Source: Chromatiales bacterium (GTDB lineage: Bacteria > Pseudomonadota > Gammaproteobacteria > Steroidobacterales > GCA-2729495). From it: a stretch of DNA of 44,654 nt. Below are positions 6,683 to 15,436 of the stretch, piece by piece. The notes beneath the pieces are model-generated. The model had not been told where the DNA came from and made no database searches. It was given only the letters and a program-made list of their open reading frames with translations. A program made the translations under genes and the position numbers. Position 1 is the stretch's first letter, and each line of letters starts with the position of its first letter. Location of the stretch: NCBI GenBank assembly GCA_020831895.1, contig JAFIFS010000023.1:1-44654 (forward strand), in the 5' to 3' direction.

Positions 6683-9600
6683 CTAGAGGCCAGGATCGCG
6701 CGCCGGAGCAGGCTGGTCCGCCCACTGGCGCGCCCAGCGACGGAAGCGCTGCTGACGCAGCTCTATCGAGACGAGGATGGCGGGCAGTACGAACAGCACG
6801 ATGAAGGTGCCGAAGATCATGCCGAAAGCGAGCGATATGATGAGCGGCTTGAGAAACTGGGCCTGGACCGCTGTCTCGAACAGTATGGGCATGACGCCGA
6901 ACACGGTGGTCACCGAGGTAAGAATCACCGCGCGACAGCGACGTACGGCGGCCTCGACCGCGGCCTCTACCACCCCCAGACCCTGCTCGCGGAGCTCGCG
7001 GAATACGCTGACCAGGATGATCGAGTCGTTGATGATGATGCCGCTCAGGCCGAACAGGCCGAAGATCGACATCAGCGTGAAATCGAAGCCCATCAGCCAG
7101 TGTCCGAGCACGGCGCCGACGATGCCAAACGGAATCACGCTGAGGATGGCCAGCGGCCAGGTATAGGAGGCGAATATCCAGGCCAGGATGATGTAGACCA
7201 GGCAAAGCGCCAGCGGCAGCGCCGTCCCGACACTGCCCAGCGTGTTGCCCTCAGCATCCCCCCGGAAACGGTAGTCGGTCACGCCATCGCGAGCCAGTAC
7301 AGCTGGCAGCACATCCCGGGACAGCAGCGCACGCACCGCGCCGTTGTTGTTGAGCTCCTCGTCCACGTTGGCCGTGATCGTGATCGCCAGGTCCCCGCTG
7401 CTCTGCTTCAGCGACTCGAAGCCACGCTGGAAACCGAGCTCGGCGACGCTGCTCAGCGGAGCCGTCTCGCCACCGGGCAGCAGGATGGGCAGGGTGTCGA
7501 GCGAGCCGATCGTCCGGCGCTCGCTGTCGGCCAGCAGCACCCGCACCTCCACTTCCTCGCCGGCATCCTGGAAGATCTGGACCCGGTCCCCTTCAAAGGC
7601 AGCGCGCAGCTGCCGACCCAGCTGCTCGCTGGTCAGGCCCAGCGCCTCGCCGGTGGGCGATATCCGGAAGATCACCTGCTCCTTTCCGTACGCCGTATCG
7701 TCACGGACACCACTGACCCCGGTGAAGCCGGACAGGGCCTGGGCGACGTCGATGGCGGCGAGCTTCAGCGCCTCGGGATCCGTGCCGAGCAGTTCAAGCT
7801 CGACATCGCTGCCCCCAGGACCGGACACCGTGGACAGGATGACAAAGGACTCGATGCCGGCTGGCAGAGCAACGTTGCCTCGCCATGCCCGGATGATCTC
7901 GCCGTTACTCATCGACCTGGCATCCGGCGGAACCAGTTCGACGACCATGTGCGCCACGTGACTGCCGCGGGTCCCACGCGGGTCGACGCCCTGCTTGAGC
8001 ACGCGAACCGTCGTCAGCGGCTCCCCCGCCTCTCGCTCGACCACGTCAAGAGCGACCTGCAGGTCCCGCATGAACCGGTCCACCCGCTCCTGAGGCGTGC
8101 CCGCCCCGTAGCGCACTACGGCCTGCAGCGTGGTGCCATCCGGCTGCGGGAACAGCGTGAACTCGATGCGACCACCGGCTATCAGGCCGATCGCGACCAC
8201 AAGCCCGCCAATCGCCCAGGCCAGCGTTGCACTCCGGTTTCTCAGGGCGAGTTCGCTCCAGCGGCGGAACGGACCACAGCGGAAGGACTCGAAGCTGGTG
8301 TCCAGCCACAGCCGAAGCCGCGATGGCGGCTTGCGATCTGTACCCTCCAGAGCATGGCGCAGATGACCTGGCAGCACCAGGAAGCACTCGATCATGGATG
8401 CAATCACGACGCAGATCATGATCAGCGGAATCGCGAAAAGCACAGCCCCGCCGGGACCGTCGATGGTCATCAGCGGAACGAAAGCTGCGACTGTGGTCAG
8501 CGACGCAGCCGCGACCGGCGCCAGCATGCGCAGCGCAGCGCCCTCAGCCGCATCCAGAGGAGTGGCCCCGGCCTGGTAACGCCTGGCTGCCTCCTCACCG
8601 ACCACGATCGCGTCGTCGACGACAATGCCAAGCGCCATGACCATGGCGAACAGGCTGATCATGTTGAGACTTCCGCCGAACAGGTACAGGGCCATGAGCC
8701 CGCCCATGATCGCGATCGGGATGCCGACAGCCACCCAGAAGGCCACGCGGGCGTTCAGGAACAGATAGAGAACCCCGATCACCAGCAGCATGCCGCCCAG
8801 CGCATTACCCAGCATCAGGTCGATCCGGTCAGCTACGTCGCGCCAGGGTTCGTCGTACATCAGGATGTCGACGTTCGGCGGCAGGTCGCTGCGCGTTCGA
8901 TCGACCCAGTCCAGCACACGCTCGGCTACATTGATCGCGTCCTCGCTTTCGGCGCGCAGGATCAGCAGCTCTACTGCCGGACGCCCGTCCACGAAGACCG
9001 TGGGTTCGTCCTCGCGCGGCCGGCGGACTATCTCGGCGACATCGCGCAGGGCGAGCAGCCGACCCTGATCGTCCACGGCAAGTGGCAGGGCCTCGAAATC
9101 AGCGACGCTGCGGGCCTGGCCGGTGCCGCGCAACTGCCTCGACACGTCGGCGCGCCCGACAGAGCCCGCCGGGGTGTCCCTGCTCGCGCGCCGGATCCGG
9201 TCCCCGATGTCTTCCAGCGACAGCCCGAGCTCGGTGAGGCGGCTGCCGGAGAGCTCGATCGCGATCTCCTCGAGCGGCAGGCCAGTCACGTCGATTCGCG
9301 CTATGCCCATGGCGCGCAGCTCGCGCTCGAACCTCCGCACCACGGGCCGGAGCGTCTCGATATCGGGCCCTGTGACGACCAGCCGTGCGAGCCGCTCCTG
9401 ACGCGGCAGCAGGCTGACTGAAGGTGCCTCGGCGTCCGCCGGCAGGTTGCGCACCTGGGCCACCGCATCCTTGACCTGGTCGAGGGCCCGGCTCATGTTC
9501 GCCGACTGGCCGTACTCCAGTACCACCTGGGCGCTGGACTCGCGCGAGGTGGAACTTACTCGCTGAACGGCATCGAGCGTGCGCACCCGGTCCTCGATGG

Positions 9601-9799
9601 GCTGTGTCACGGCAGCCTTGACGTCCTCGGCGGAGGCTCCCGGCCAGATGACCTCTACGGTGACAATGTTGACCTCGAAACTGGGCAGGATCTGCCGGGT
9701 CAGCTGCGAGAGGGCCCAGAGACCAGCGAGGATCATCACGCCCATCGCCAGGTTTGGCGCCACCGGGTGACGGACGAAGACGCGTATCAGGTCCTGCAC
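6683..9799 (-). CDS. RND efflux pump, AcrB/MMPL superfamily inner-membrane subunit
   Basis: Encodes 1038 residues, the usual length for an RND pump. The N-terminal TM1 helix is followed by a porter domain (IWPGASAEDVKAAVTQPIEDRVRTL is family-typical). The central TM2-6 block contains the TM4 motif LGIVVDDAIVVGE with the paired aspartates of the proton relay. A second porter domain and a C-terminal TM8-12 block follow. In TM10, where AcrB has a lysine in AKNAILIVEF, this protein reads IIINDSIILV, so the usual relay lysine is missing. The adaptor gene lies 11 bp upstream. No TolC-type outer-membrane gene is present, so the exit duct would come from elsewhere. Substrate unknown. Confidence 0.9.
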   Translation of the reverse strand: MQDLIRVFVRHPVAPNLAMGVMILAGLWALSQLTRQILPSFEVNIVTVEVIWPGASAEDVKAAVTQPIEDRVRTLDAVQRVSSTSRESSAQVVLEYGQSANMSRALDQVKDAVAQVRNLPADAEAPSVSLLPRQERLARLVVTGPDIETLRPVVRRFERELRAMGIARIDVTGLPLEEIAIELSGSRLTELGLSLEDIGDRIRRASRDTPAGSVGRADVSRQLRGTGQARSVADFEALPLAVDDQGRLLALRDVAEIVRRPREDEPTVFVDGRPAVELLILRAESEDAINVAERVLDWVDRTRSDLPPNVDILMYDEPWRDVADRIDLMLGNALGGMLLVIGVLYLFLNARVAFWVAVGIPIAIMGGLMALYLFGGSLNMISLFAMVMALGIVVDDAIVVGEEAARRYQAGATPLDAAEGAALRMLAPVAAASLTTVAAFVPLMTIDGPGGAVLFAIPLIMICVVIASMIECFLVLPGHLRHALEGTDRKPPSRLRLWLDTSFESFRCGPFRRWSELALRNRSATLAWAIGGLVVAIGLIAGGRIEFTLFPQPDGTTLQAVVRYGAGTPQERVDRFMRDLQVALDVVEREAGEPLTTVRVLKQGVDPRGTRGSHVAHMVVELVPPDARSMSNGEIIRAWRGNVALPAGIESFVILSTVSGPGGSDVELELLGTDPEALKLAAIDVAQALSGFTGVSGVRDDTAYGKEQVIFRISPTGEALGLTSEQLGRQLRAAFEGDRVQIFQDAGEEVEVRVLLADSERRTIGSLDTLPILLPGGETAPLSSVAELGFQRGFESLKQSSGDLAITITANVDEELNNNGAVRALLSRDVLPAVLARDGVTDYRFRGDAEGNTLGSVGTALPLALCLVYIILAWIFASYTWPLAILSVIPFGIVGAVLGHWLMGFDFTLMSIFGLFGLSGIIINDSIILVSVFRELREQGLGVVEAAVEAAVRRCRAVILTSVTTVFGVMPILFETAVQAQFLKPLIISLAFGMIFGTFIVLFVLPAILVSIELRQQRFRRWARQWADQPAPARDPGL

Positions 9800-9810
9800 G
9801 GTGCCGCCCC

Positions 9811-11124
9811 TCAGTCGCCGGCCAGCCGGGTATCGCTGGGTGGCAGGTCGGGCGTGCTCCGGCCGCCCGCCTGGTCGGCTACCCTGACCAGCAGGCCGTC
9901 GGTGGCCGTGGACAACTTCGTGACGATGATCTGGTCATCCGGCGCCAGGTCTGGACTGCGCACCAGCACCTCGGAGCGGCCGTCGGCCAAAACACGCTCG
10001 CCGACGCGCTCGACCGTGATGCCGCGCATGCGCCCGTCCACCATCTTGAACAGCCGGTCACGGCCGTAGATAGCCTCGGCCGGCACGGCGATTGCATCAG
10101 GTTCAGGCGGCAGCGAGAGCAGCACGCGTACTGTGGCGCCGAGCGCGGAAACCCCGACTGGAACGGCGTCGAGCGCGAGGAAGGTCTCTACGGTACCCGC
10201 ACCGGCGCGGATCTGGCCGGAAACCCGCTCCAGGCGTGCGGGGTAGAACGAGCGCTCGAGCTCGACCTGGGCCGGCAGCGTGATGCCTACGGCGAGGGCG
10301 TCGCGGATCCGGAAGGCGTGACGGGTGGGGACCTGCACACGCAGCTCGAGAGCCTCCGGATTGTGGATACGCATGAGGATCTGGCCTGCCTGGGCCCGGT
10401 CCCCCTCGGACACGGCCAGCCCCGAGACAACCCCCGCGAAGGGGGCGACCACCTGCATACGCTCCAGGTCAAGCCGCGCCTGCTCCAGCAGGGCCTCGGC
10501 CCGCATCATCTGCGCCTCAAGCTGCGTTGCGCGGATCTCGCTCTCCTCGATCGCCAGTTCACGCGAATTGACTGCGATCTGCTGGCGCTTGAGCGCTTCT
10601 TCGACCGAGTCGAGGTCCGACTGGGACAGCAGCCCTTCCTGGCGAAGCTGCCTCGCCCGGGTGGAGTCACGCTCCGCAAGTTCCAGCAGCTCGAGCTCGC
10701 CGGCCAGGGCCTCGGAATTGCGTGCGCTGCGCCGTTCCTCGAGCCGGACCTGGGCGTTCAGGTCGCGGACATCAGCCTCGCGCTGCATCATGGTGAGCCG
10801 GGCCTCCCGGTCGTCCATCCGGAGGAGACCCTGCCCGGCGTTGACACTGTAACCGTCGCGGACCAGCACGGCGCGAACCTCCCCGGCCACTGCCGCGGTG
10901 ATGCCGGCATCCTGGGGTGACTCGAGGCGGCCATAGAGTTCAAGTGTCGGTCGCAGCTCCCCCCGCGCCACGTCGATCACGTCGACCGTCCAGGCGCGCT
11001 CGGGCAATGTGGCCTCGGGCTCCTCAGGCCTGGTGCTGACCAGCAGAACGGCGATACCGGCAGCAGCGGCCAGGATGAGGAGCGGCGGCCGAAGCAGCTT
11101 TCGGGGCAGTTGGAACCAGGTCAC
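9811..11124 (-). CDS. RND periplasmic adaptor (HlyD/MFP family)
   Basis: Encodes 437 residues from GTG 11124, the first plausible start after a GGGGGG purine run; upstream in-frame valine codons tested are GTC or GTT. An N-terminal hydrophobic anchor (about residues 10-27) is followed by the lipoyl half ITAAVAGEVRAVLVRDGYSVNAGQGLL. A long helical hairpin (about 110-220) comes next, then the second lipoyl half VVAPFAGVVSGLAVSEGDRAQAGQILMRI and C-terminal beta-barrel and membrane-proximal domains. It would link the pump at 9799-6683 to an outer-membrane channel. The 11-bp gap shows a shared operon. Confidence 0.9.
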   Translation of the reverse strand: MTWFQLPRKLLRPPLLILAAAAGIAVLLVSTRPEEPEATLPERAWTVDVIDVARGELRPTLELYGRLESPQDAGITAAVAGEVRAVLVRDGYSVNAGQGLLRMDDREARLTMMQREADVRDLNAQVRLEERRSARNSEALAGELELLELAERDSTRARQLRQEGLLSQSDLDSVEEALKRQQIAVNSRELAIEESEIRATQLEAQMMRAEALLEQARLDLERMQVVAPFAGVVSGLAVSEGDRAQAGQILMRIHNPEALELRVQVPTRHAFRIRDALAVGITLPAQVELERSFYPARLERVSGQIRAGAGTVETFLALDAVPVGVSALGATVRVLLSLPPEPDAIAVPAEAIYGRDRLFKMVDGRMRGITVERVGERVLADGRSEVLVRSPDLAPDDQIIVTKLSTATDGLLVRVADQAGGRSTPDLPPSDTRLAGD

Positions 11125-11260
11125 AGGGACCCCCCGGGACGAGTTGGATTCGACCCCCTGAACTTCGCCCTGCCACAGGTATCGGATTCCGGGGCAGTAG
11201 ACGGCATGCCTGCTCCAGCTTACCCTGCCGAATCTGGTGACCGTCCAAAGGAGCACTGCG

Positions 11261-12244
11261 TTGGCCCGCTTCCTGCGTTTCCTCGCTCTGGGTCTTGCCG
11301 CCCTGCTGGTCATGGGCGGGGCAGCAGTTTTCGCCGCACTGCAGTCCTCGCGGGATATCCCTGCCGAGGTCCTCGAAGCCCGCTACATGGCGCCCAGCTC
11401 CCGCTTCATCGTCCTCGACGGCGTCCGCATGCACTATCGCGACGAGGGCCGTCCTGACGGGCCCGCCGTCCTCCTGCTGCATGCCAATTTCGGCAACCTG
11501 CTGGGCTGGGATCCCTGGGTCGAAGTGTTGGCCGACGCGTTCAGGGTGATCCGGGTAGACATGACCGCTCACGGGCTGACCGGCCCCGACCCGACCGGCG
11601 ACTACAGCCTCGAGCGCACGGTCGACCTGACCGCCTGGCTTGTGGATGCGCTGGGCCTCGACCGCTTCACGATCGCGGGCACGTCTCTGGGCGGTACCGT
11701 CGCGATTCACTACACCGCGCGGTACCCCGAACGCATCGATCGGGTGATCCTGCTGAGTCCGGGCTCACTGTACGGACGCGAAATGGATGCCGCCGGCCGC
11801 GGTGTACCGGATGCGGCCGACATCCTGACCCGCTACATGCCGCGAGCGCTTCCTGCCTACATGCTGCGCTCCCGTTTCGGAGACCCCGAGCGGGTCAGCG
11901 AGGCGCTGATCGACCAGTGGTACGAGATGTGGATGCGCGAGGGGCAGCGCGCGGCGATGCTGGCCCGCCTGCGCAGCTACTCCAGCGCCGATACGATCGC
12001 GGCCATAGAGTCGATCGAGGTCCCCGTGCTGATTCTGTGGGGGGAGGCCAATCCGCAGGCGCCCATCGAGCAGGCCGCGGAGCTCGCTGGTCTTCTGGTC
12101 AACGCCTCCGAGAGGCGAGTACTGACCTATCCAGGCGTCGGCCACATGGCGATCGAGGAGGCCGGAGAGCTGATAGGGCGGGATGTCCGCGCGTGGCTCG
12201 ATGGCAGCCTGGACACCCCGGAGGAAGCTGCAGGGGCTGGGTAG
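11261..12244 (+). CDS. Membrane-anchored alpha/beta hydrolase, altered triad acid
   Basis: Encodes 327 residues from TTG 11261, chosen because AGGAG ends 8-9 bases upstream and a clean hydrophobic N-terminus follows (residues 3-29). A GTG at 11237 without a ribosome site is the alternative. The nucleophile elbow is GTSLGG with Ser142 and the base is His295 in GVGHMAIEE. At the usual acid position the motif reads WGEANPQAP, so Asn264 replaces the expected Asp; another acid would have to serve. The oxyanion segment LLHANFGN also departs from the common HG. Architecture matches the hydrolase at 2131-3096. It is divergent from the RND operon (136-bp gap) and 84 bp upstream of the FNR gene. Confidence 0.8.
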   Translation: MARFLRFLALGLAALLVMGGAAVFAALQSSRDIPAEVLEARYMAPSSRFIVLDGVRMHYRDEGRPDGPAVLLLHANFGNLLGWDPWVEVLADAFRVIRVDMTAHGLTGPDPTGDYSLERTVDLTAWLVDALGLDRFTIAGTSLGGTVAIHYTARYPERIDRVILLSPGSLYGREMDAAGRGVPDAADILTRYMPRALPAYMLRSRFGDPERVSEALIDQWYEMWMREGQRAAMLARLRSYSSADTIAAIESIEVPVLILWGEANPQAPIEQAAELAGLLVNASERRVLTYPGVGHMAIEEAGELIGRDVRAWLDGSLDTPEEAAGAG

Positions 12245-12328
12245 GCAGTTCCCCGTATGGCCGGGGCAGGAACTGCTGTCCGACAATCGGGCCACCATCG
12301 CCCGTTGAAGGCCCCAGCGGAAACCAAG

Positions 12329-13138
12329 ATGCCCGGAGTCCAGCCCAGCCCACCGACCCCCGCTGTCACCTCGCTACGTGGCGTCGCCGCCGGGCGGGGC
12401 TGCGAGTTCTGTGGCCTGAGGCCGCGCTGCCTCCCGGCCGGGCTGGAAGGCGAGCACCTGGCTGGCTTCGCCCGCGCCATGCCCCGGGCCCGCAGGCTGC
12501 GCGCCGGGGAACACCTGTTCCGGGTCGGCGATCCGTTCGAGTCCCTGTTCGCGGTTTCGCGGGGCTGCCTGAAGAGCTATGCGGTCGATGCGGAAGGCCG
12601 CGAGCACGTACTGAACTTCTACTTCCCGGGCGAGCTGGCGGGTGCCGATGCCATCTATCCCGAGCAGCACATGGCCAATGCGATCGCGCTGGAGGACAGT
12701 GTCGTATGCGTGCTGTCCTATCGGACGCTGGGCCAGCTCGCGGTCGTGACACCGGAACTGCAGCAACAGCTTCTGCGACTGGTCAGTCGTGATCTCTTCA
12801 GCATGGCGACCATCGCCGGAGACTTCACGGCCGAGGAACGTCTGGCTGCCTTCCTGGTCATGGTTTCCGCACGGCTGCGCGGCAGCGGCGACGCGCCTAC
12901 CCGCCTGGACCTGGCGATGTCGCGCCAGGACATCGCCAGCTACCTGCGCCTGGCCACAGAGACCGTCAGCCGGATACTCGCCCGCTTCCAGCGCAACGGC
13001 CTGCTCAAGGCGGACCGAAGGCGCATCCTGCTCATCGACCCCGCGGGCCTGTACGAGATCGCCGCCTGCATGAACCCCTACGCACGCTGCGCCGAGGACC
13101 GCCGCCCTCGCCATGTGCGGCCATTCCGCTCTGCCTGA
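12329..13138 (+). CDS. fnr: FNR-type oxygen-sensing transcription regulator
   Basis: Encodes 269 residues from ATG 12329. Three N-terminal cysteines, C25-x2-C28-x5-C34, and a central C127 reproduce the four [4Fe-4S] ligands of E. coli FNR, including the same 93-residue gap from the third to the fourth. A cyclic-nucleotide-like beta-roll (residues 50-150) and dimerisation helix precede the HTH. Its recognition helix reads ETVSR (E211, S214, R215), the FNR triad for TTGATnnnnATCAA sites. It should act as an anaerobic activator/repressor. The cytochrome c' and diheme cytochrome genes downstream are plausible targets, although no canonical FNR box was found before them. Confidence 0.92.
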   Translation: MPGVQPSPPTPAVTSLRGVAAGRGCEFCGLRPRCLPAGLEGEHLAGFARAMPRARRLRAGEHLFRVGDPFESLFAVSRGCLKSYAVDAEGREHVLNFYFPGELAGADAIYPEQHMANAIALEDSVVCVLSYRTLGQLAVVTPELQQQLLRLVSRDLFSMATIAGDFTAEERLAAFLVMVSARLRGSGDAPTRLDLAMSRQDIASYLRLATETVSRILARFQRNGLLKADRRRILLIDPAGLYEIAACMNPYARCAEDRRPRHVRPFRSA

Positions 13139-13221
13139 CCCCGGGCAGCTGTGATAGCTTAGGTATGCAGGCGCCGACCCGCGCCAGGGTCTGATCGCAT
13201 ATCACAGAAAGGGGACCTCGC

Positions 13222-13665
13222 ATGCCACGTCGCTTCATACCCGCGCTGCTGCTGCCGCTGCTCGCACTGTCCATGCCCCTGCCGGCGGCCGAGGACATGA
13301 TCAACTACCGTCAGCAGGTCATGAAGACCATGGGTGCGCAGATCGCCGCGATCTCATTGATCGCCCGCGACCGCATCGAACTGCCCGACCACCTGCCCGG
13401 CCACGCCTCGGCGCTGGCCGATGCGGCCGTGCAGGCGCGCGCGGTTTTCCCGGAGGGCAGCGGGGTGGGTGAAACCGATGCGCTGCCGGCCATCTGGCTG
13501 CAGCGGGAACAGTTCGAGGAACTGATCGAGCGGTCGGTCACCAGCACTGCCGCACTTCGCGACGCCGCAGAGGCTGGCGACCGGCAGGCGCTGATGGGCG
13601 CTGTCCGCCAGGTCGGCATGGATTGCCTGGCCTGTCACCGCGACTTCCGGAGGGAGCAGGACTGA
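13222..13665 (+). CDS. Cytochrome c' (NO/heme-binding four-helix bundle)
   Basis: Encodes 147 residues. A Sec signal peptide (1-22, ending PLPAA) precedes a four-helix-bundle-like mature protein. The single heme motif CLACH (135-139) is near the C-terminus, as in class II cytochromes c'. These periplasmic proteins carry a five-coordinate heme that binds NO or CO and are linked to nitrosative-stress protection. AGGGGA precedes ATG 13222. The start of the next cytochrome gene overlaps its stop, so the two are co-translated. Confidence 0.9.
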   Translation: MPRRFIPALLLPLLALSMPLPAAEDMINYRQQVMKTMGAQIAAISLIARDRIELPDHLPGHASALADAAVQARAVFPEGSGVGETDALPAIWLQREQFEELIERSVTSTAALRDAAEAGDRQALMGAVRQVGMDCLACHRDFRREQD

Positions 13666-14522
13666 AGCGGGCAGCCATCGCGCTGGGACCGCTTCTGCTG
13701 GCCGCGGCAGCAGCGGCTGGCGAATCCCTGGTCGGGAAGGGAGCCTACCTGGCCGCCGCGGGTGGCTGCATCACCTGCCATACGGCGCCCGGACGGGACG
13801 CGGTGCCGATGGCGGGCGGCCGTGCCCTGGAGTCACCATTCGGGGTCTTCTACTCCCCGAACATCACGCCCGATCCGGTCACTGGCATCGGCGCCTGGAG
13901 TGAGGAAGAGTTCGTCCAGGCCTTTCACGAGGGGCTGAGGCCCGATGGCCAGCACTATTTTCCGGCCTTTCCGTACACCTCCTACACGGGCGTCAGCCGG
14001 GATGACCTGCTCGCGATCCGGGCCTGGCTGTTCAGCCTGCCGCCGGTCGACGCGCCTGCCCGACCTCACGAGCTGGTGTGGTTCCTGCGCTGGCGCGGCG
14101 TGCTTGCCGGGTGGAAGTGGCTGGCTTTCGAGCCGGGACGCTTCACTCCTGACCCCGAGCGTGATGCAGAGTGGAACCGCGGTGCCTACCTTGTCCGCCA
14201 CCTTGGGCACTGCGGCGAGTGTCATACCTCGCGGGACTGGCTGGGTATTCCACGGTCGGGGCTCCAGCTTGCCGGCACGGCGCGCGGACCGGACGGCGGA
14301 CGAGTCCCCAACATCACGCCCCACCGGGAGTCCGGTATCGGACGCTGGTCCGGCGGTGACCTGGAGTTCTTTCTTGAGATCGGCATGACCCCGGCGGGGG
14401 ACTTCACCGGTGCCGCAATGGGCGCGGTGATCGAGGACAACACCAGCCGGCTGACGCCCGAGGACCGACGCGCGATCGTCACCTACCTGCAAAGCCTGCC
14501 GCCACTGCCGACCGGCCCCTGA
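13662..14522 (+). CDS. Diheme class I cytochrome c, probable CTG start
   Basis: Two heme-binding CxxCH motifs are CITCH (36-40) and CGECH (184-188) in a 286-residue protein numbered from CTG 13662. That start gives an ideal signal peptide (MKRAAIALGPLLLAAAAAAG), sits about 8 bases after GGAGGG, and overlaps the cytochrome c' stop as CTGA. The only other nearby start is TTG 13623, which adds 13 residues inside the preceding gene. Each half has the SPNITPD or VPNITPH motif seen in alcohol-dehydrogenase-type and related diheme electron carriers. Likely a periplasmic electron carrier working with cytochrome c'; its redox partner is unknown. Confidence 0.85.
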   Translation: MKRAAIALGPLLLAAAAAAGESLVGKGAYLAAAGGCITCHTAPGRDAVPMAGGRALESPFGVFYSPNITPDPVTGIGAWSEEEFVQAFHEGLRPDGQHYFPAFPYTSYTGVSRDDLLAIRAWLFSLPPVDAPARPHELVWFLRWRGVLAGWKWLAFEPGRFTPDPERDAEWNRGAYLVRHLGHCGECHTSRDWLGIPRSGLQLAGTARGPDGGRVPNITPHRESGIGRWSGGDLEFFLEIGMTPAGDFTGAAMGAVIEDNTSRLTPEDRRAIVTYLQSLPPLPTGP

Positions 14523-14529
14523 CTCGGCG

Positions 14530-14802
14530 TCAGATCCCGAGCTTGCCCAGCGTATCCCCAATCTGACCAAGCAGCTGGGCGATGCGCGGATGCCGCGCCT
14601 GCAGTCGCTGGCCACTGTCGCGCAGCTGCTCCAGCGGCGAGGTCTCGTGCTCCTCAGGCTTCGGCGATACCGGTTCCGTCAGCTGGTCAATACGGCCGGC
14701 CAGTCGACGCAGTGCAGTGCGGGACTCCTCGTCCAGCGCATCGGCCTCATCGAGCTCGGTGCGCAATTCACCAAGCAGTGACTTCAGTTTCTCGCGTGGC
14801 AT
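14530..14802 (-). CDS. DUF4404 family small protein
   Basis: Encodes 90 residues, charged and predicted all-helical, without signal peptide. The N-terminal MPREKLKSLLGELRTELDEAD and C-terminal ARHPRIAQLLGQIGDTLGKLGI match the DUF4404 family, whose function is not known to me. It is convergent with the diheme cytochrome gene (7 bp apart). A TAGAAT hexamer on the minus strand at 14834-14829 is a plausible -10, putting the start site near 14822. Confidence 0.75.
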   Translation of the reverse strand: MPREKLKSLLGELRTELDEADALDEESRTALRRLAGRIDQLTEPVSPKPEEHETSPLEQLRDSGQRLQARHPRIAQLLGQIGDTLGKLGI

Positions 14803-14828
14803 GTGCAGTGTCCGGAGGGTAAAGCGTC

Positions 14829-14834
14829 ATTCTA
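14829..14834 (-). promoter_or_regulatory. Candidate -10 (TAGAAT) for the DUF4404 gene
   Basis: TAGAAT on the minus strand puts a start site near 14822, 20 bp before ATG 14802. It lies between the Lrp stop and the DUF4404 start, so this gene may be transcribed on its own. Confidence 0.3.
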
Positions 14835-14843
14835 GACCGTCAC

Positions 14844-15305
14844 TCAATCGACGTGGTCGACCGGTATGGCCGTCGTGAACTTGATTTCCTCCATCGAGAA
14901 ACTGGAGCTGACGTCGGAGAACTCGACTACTTCAATGAGGCGCTTGTAGACAGCATCGAATCCCTCGATGTCCGGCACGACAACCCTGAGCAGGTAGTCA
15001 ATGTCTCCGCTCAGGCGGTGCGCCTCAATGATCTCCGGAACCTTGGCAATGGCCCGCTTGAACTTGTCCAGCCACTCGCGCGAATGCTGGTTGGTCCGGA
15101 CAGCCACGAACACTGAAACGCCGACGTTCATCTTGTGCCGGTCGAGCAACGCCACCCGTGCCTTGATGTAGCCCTCCCGCTCCAGCCGCTGCACCCGGCG
15201 CCAGCAGGGTGTCGGGGTGAGCCCGACTCTCTCGGCCAGCTCGGCGGCCGTATACATGGCATTTTGCTGCAGGAGCTCCAGCAGCTGCCGATCCTTCGCA
15301 TCCAT
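14844..15305 (-). CDS. Lrp/AsnC-family transcription regulator
   Basis: Encodes 153 residues. An N-terminal winged HTH (residues 1-60: LAERVGLTPTPCWRRVQRLEREGYI) is joined to a C-terminal RAM/ligand-binding domain (65-150: SVFVAVRT, LSGDIDYLLRVVVPDIEGFDAVYKRL). Members form dimers and higher rings and respond to amino acids. AAGGGGA precedes ATG 15305. It is divergent from a cysteine-dioxygenase-like cupin gene across an unusually AT-rich spacer with inverted repeats. That arrangement is typical of an Lrp-type regulator of an amino-acid catabolic gene, here possibly one responding to cysteine or another thiol amino acid. Confidence 0.92.
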   Translation of the reverse strand: MDAKDRQLLELLQQNAMYTAAELAERVGLTPTPCWRRVQRLEREGYIKARVALLDRHKMNVGVSVFVAVRTNQHSREWLDKFKRAIAKVPEIIEAHRLSGDIDYLLRVVVPDIEGFDAVYKRLIEVVEFSDVSSSFSMEEIKFTTAIPVDHVD

Positions 15306-15333
15306 GAAATCAATCCCCTTTTTCCGCCGATTT

Positions 15334-15390
15334 TTGCATATAACTTTCTCTTTTTCTCAGTTTTCGCGCAACAAATGCAATCCTTGCGCG
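15334..15390. promoter_or_regulatory. Inverted-repeat region, candidate Lrp operator
   Basis: In the AT-rich divergent spacer, TTGCAT (15334-15339) and ATGCAA (15375-15380) form an inverted pair 41 bp apart, close to four helical turns. CGCGCAA (15365-15371) and TTGCGCG (15384-15390) form a second pair with a 12-bp spacer. Either could be the site of the adjacent regulator. Confidence 0.35.
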
Positions 15391-15399
15391 CGACGGGGC

Positions 15400-15408
15400 T
15401 GCTAGGAT
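15400..15408 (+). promoter_or_regulatory. Extended -10 element (TGCTAGGAT)
   Basis: TG-n-TAGGAT predicts a start site near 15415, 22 bp before the GTG at 15437. It lies just downstream of the CGCGCAA/TTGCGCG dyad, so a bound regulator would contact polymerase. Confidence 0.45.
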
Positions 15409-15436
15409 CGTGCCATTGGACCTTGGAGCCACGCAG

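Noticed and set aside
7100..9421. 773-aa open frame on the plus strand
   Set aside because: It lies opposite the RND pump gene and its translation is low-complexity His/Gln/Arg-rich with no domain. It is a shadow of GC-rich coding on the minus strand.
13191..13205. FNR box upstream of cytochrome c'
   Set aside because: CTGATCGCATATCAC has the right half-sites, but TGAT and ATCA are 5 bp apart rather than 4, so it is not a canonical FNR site.
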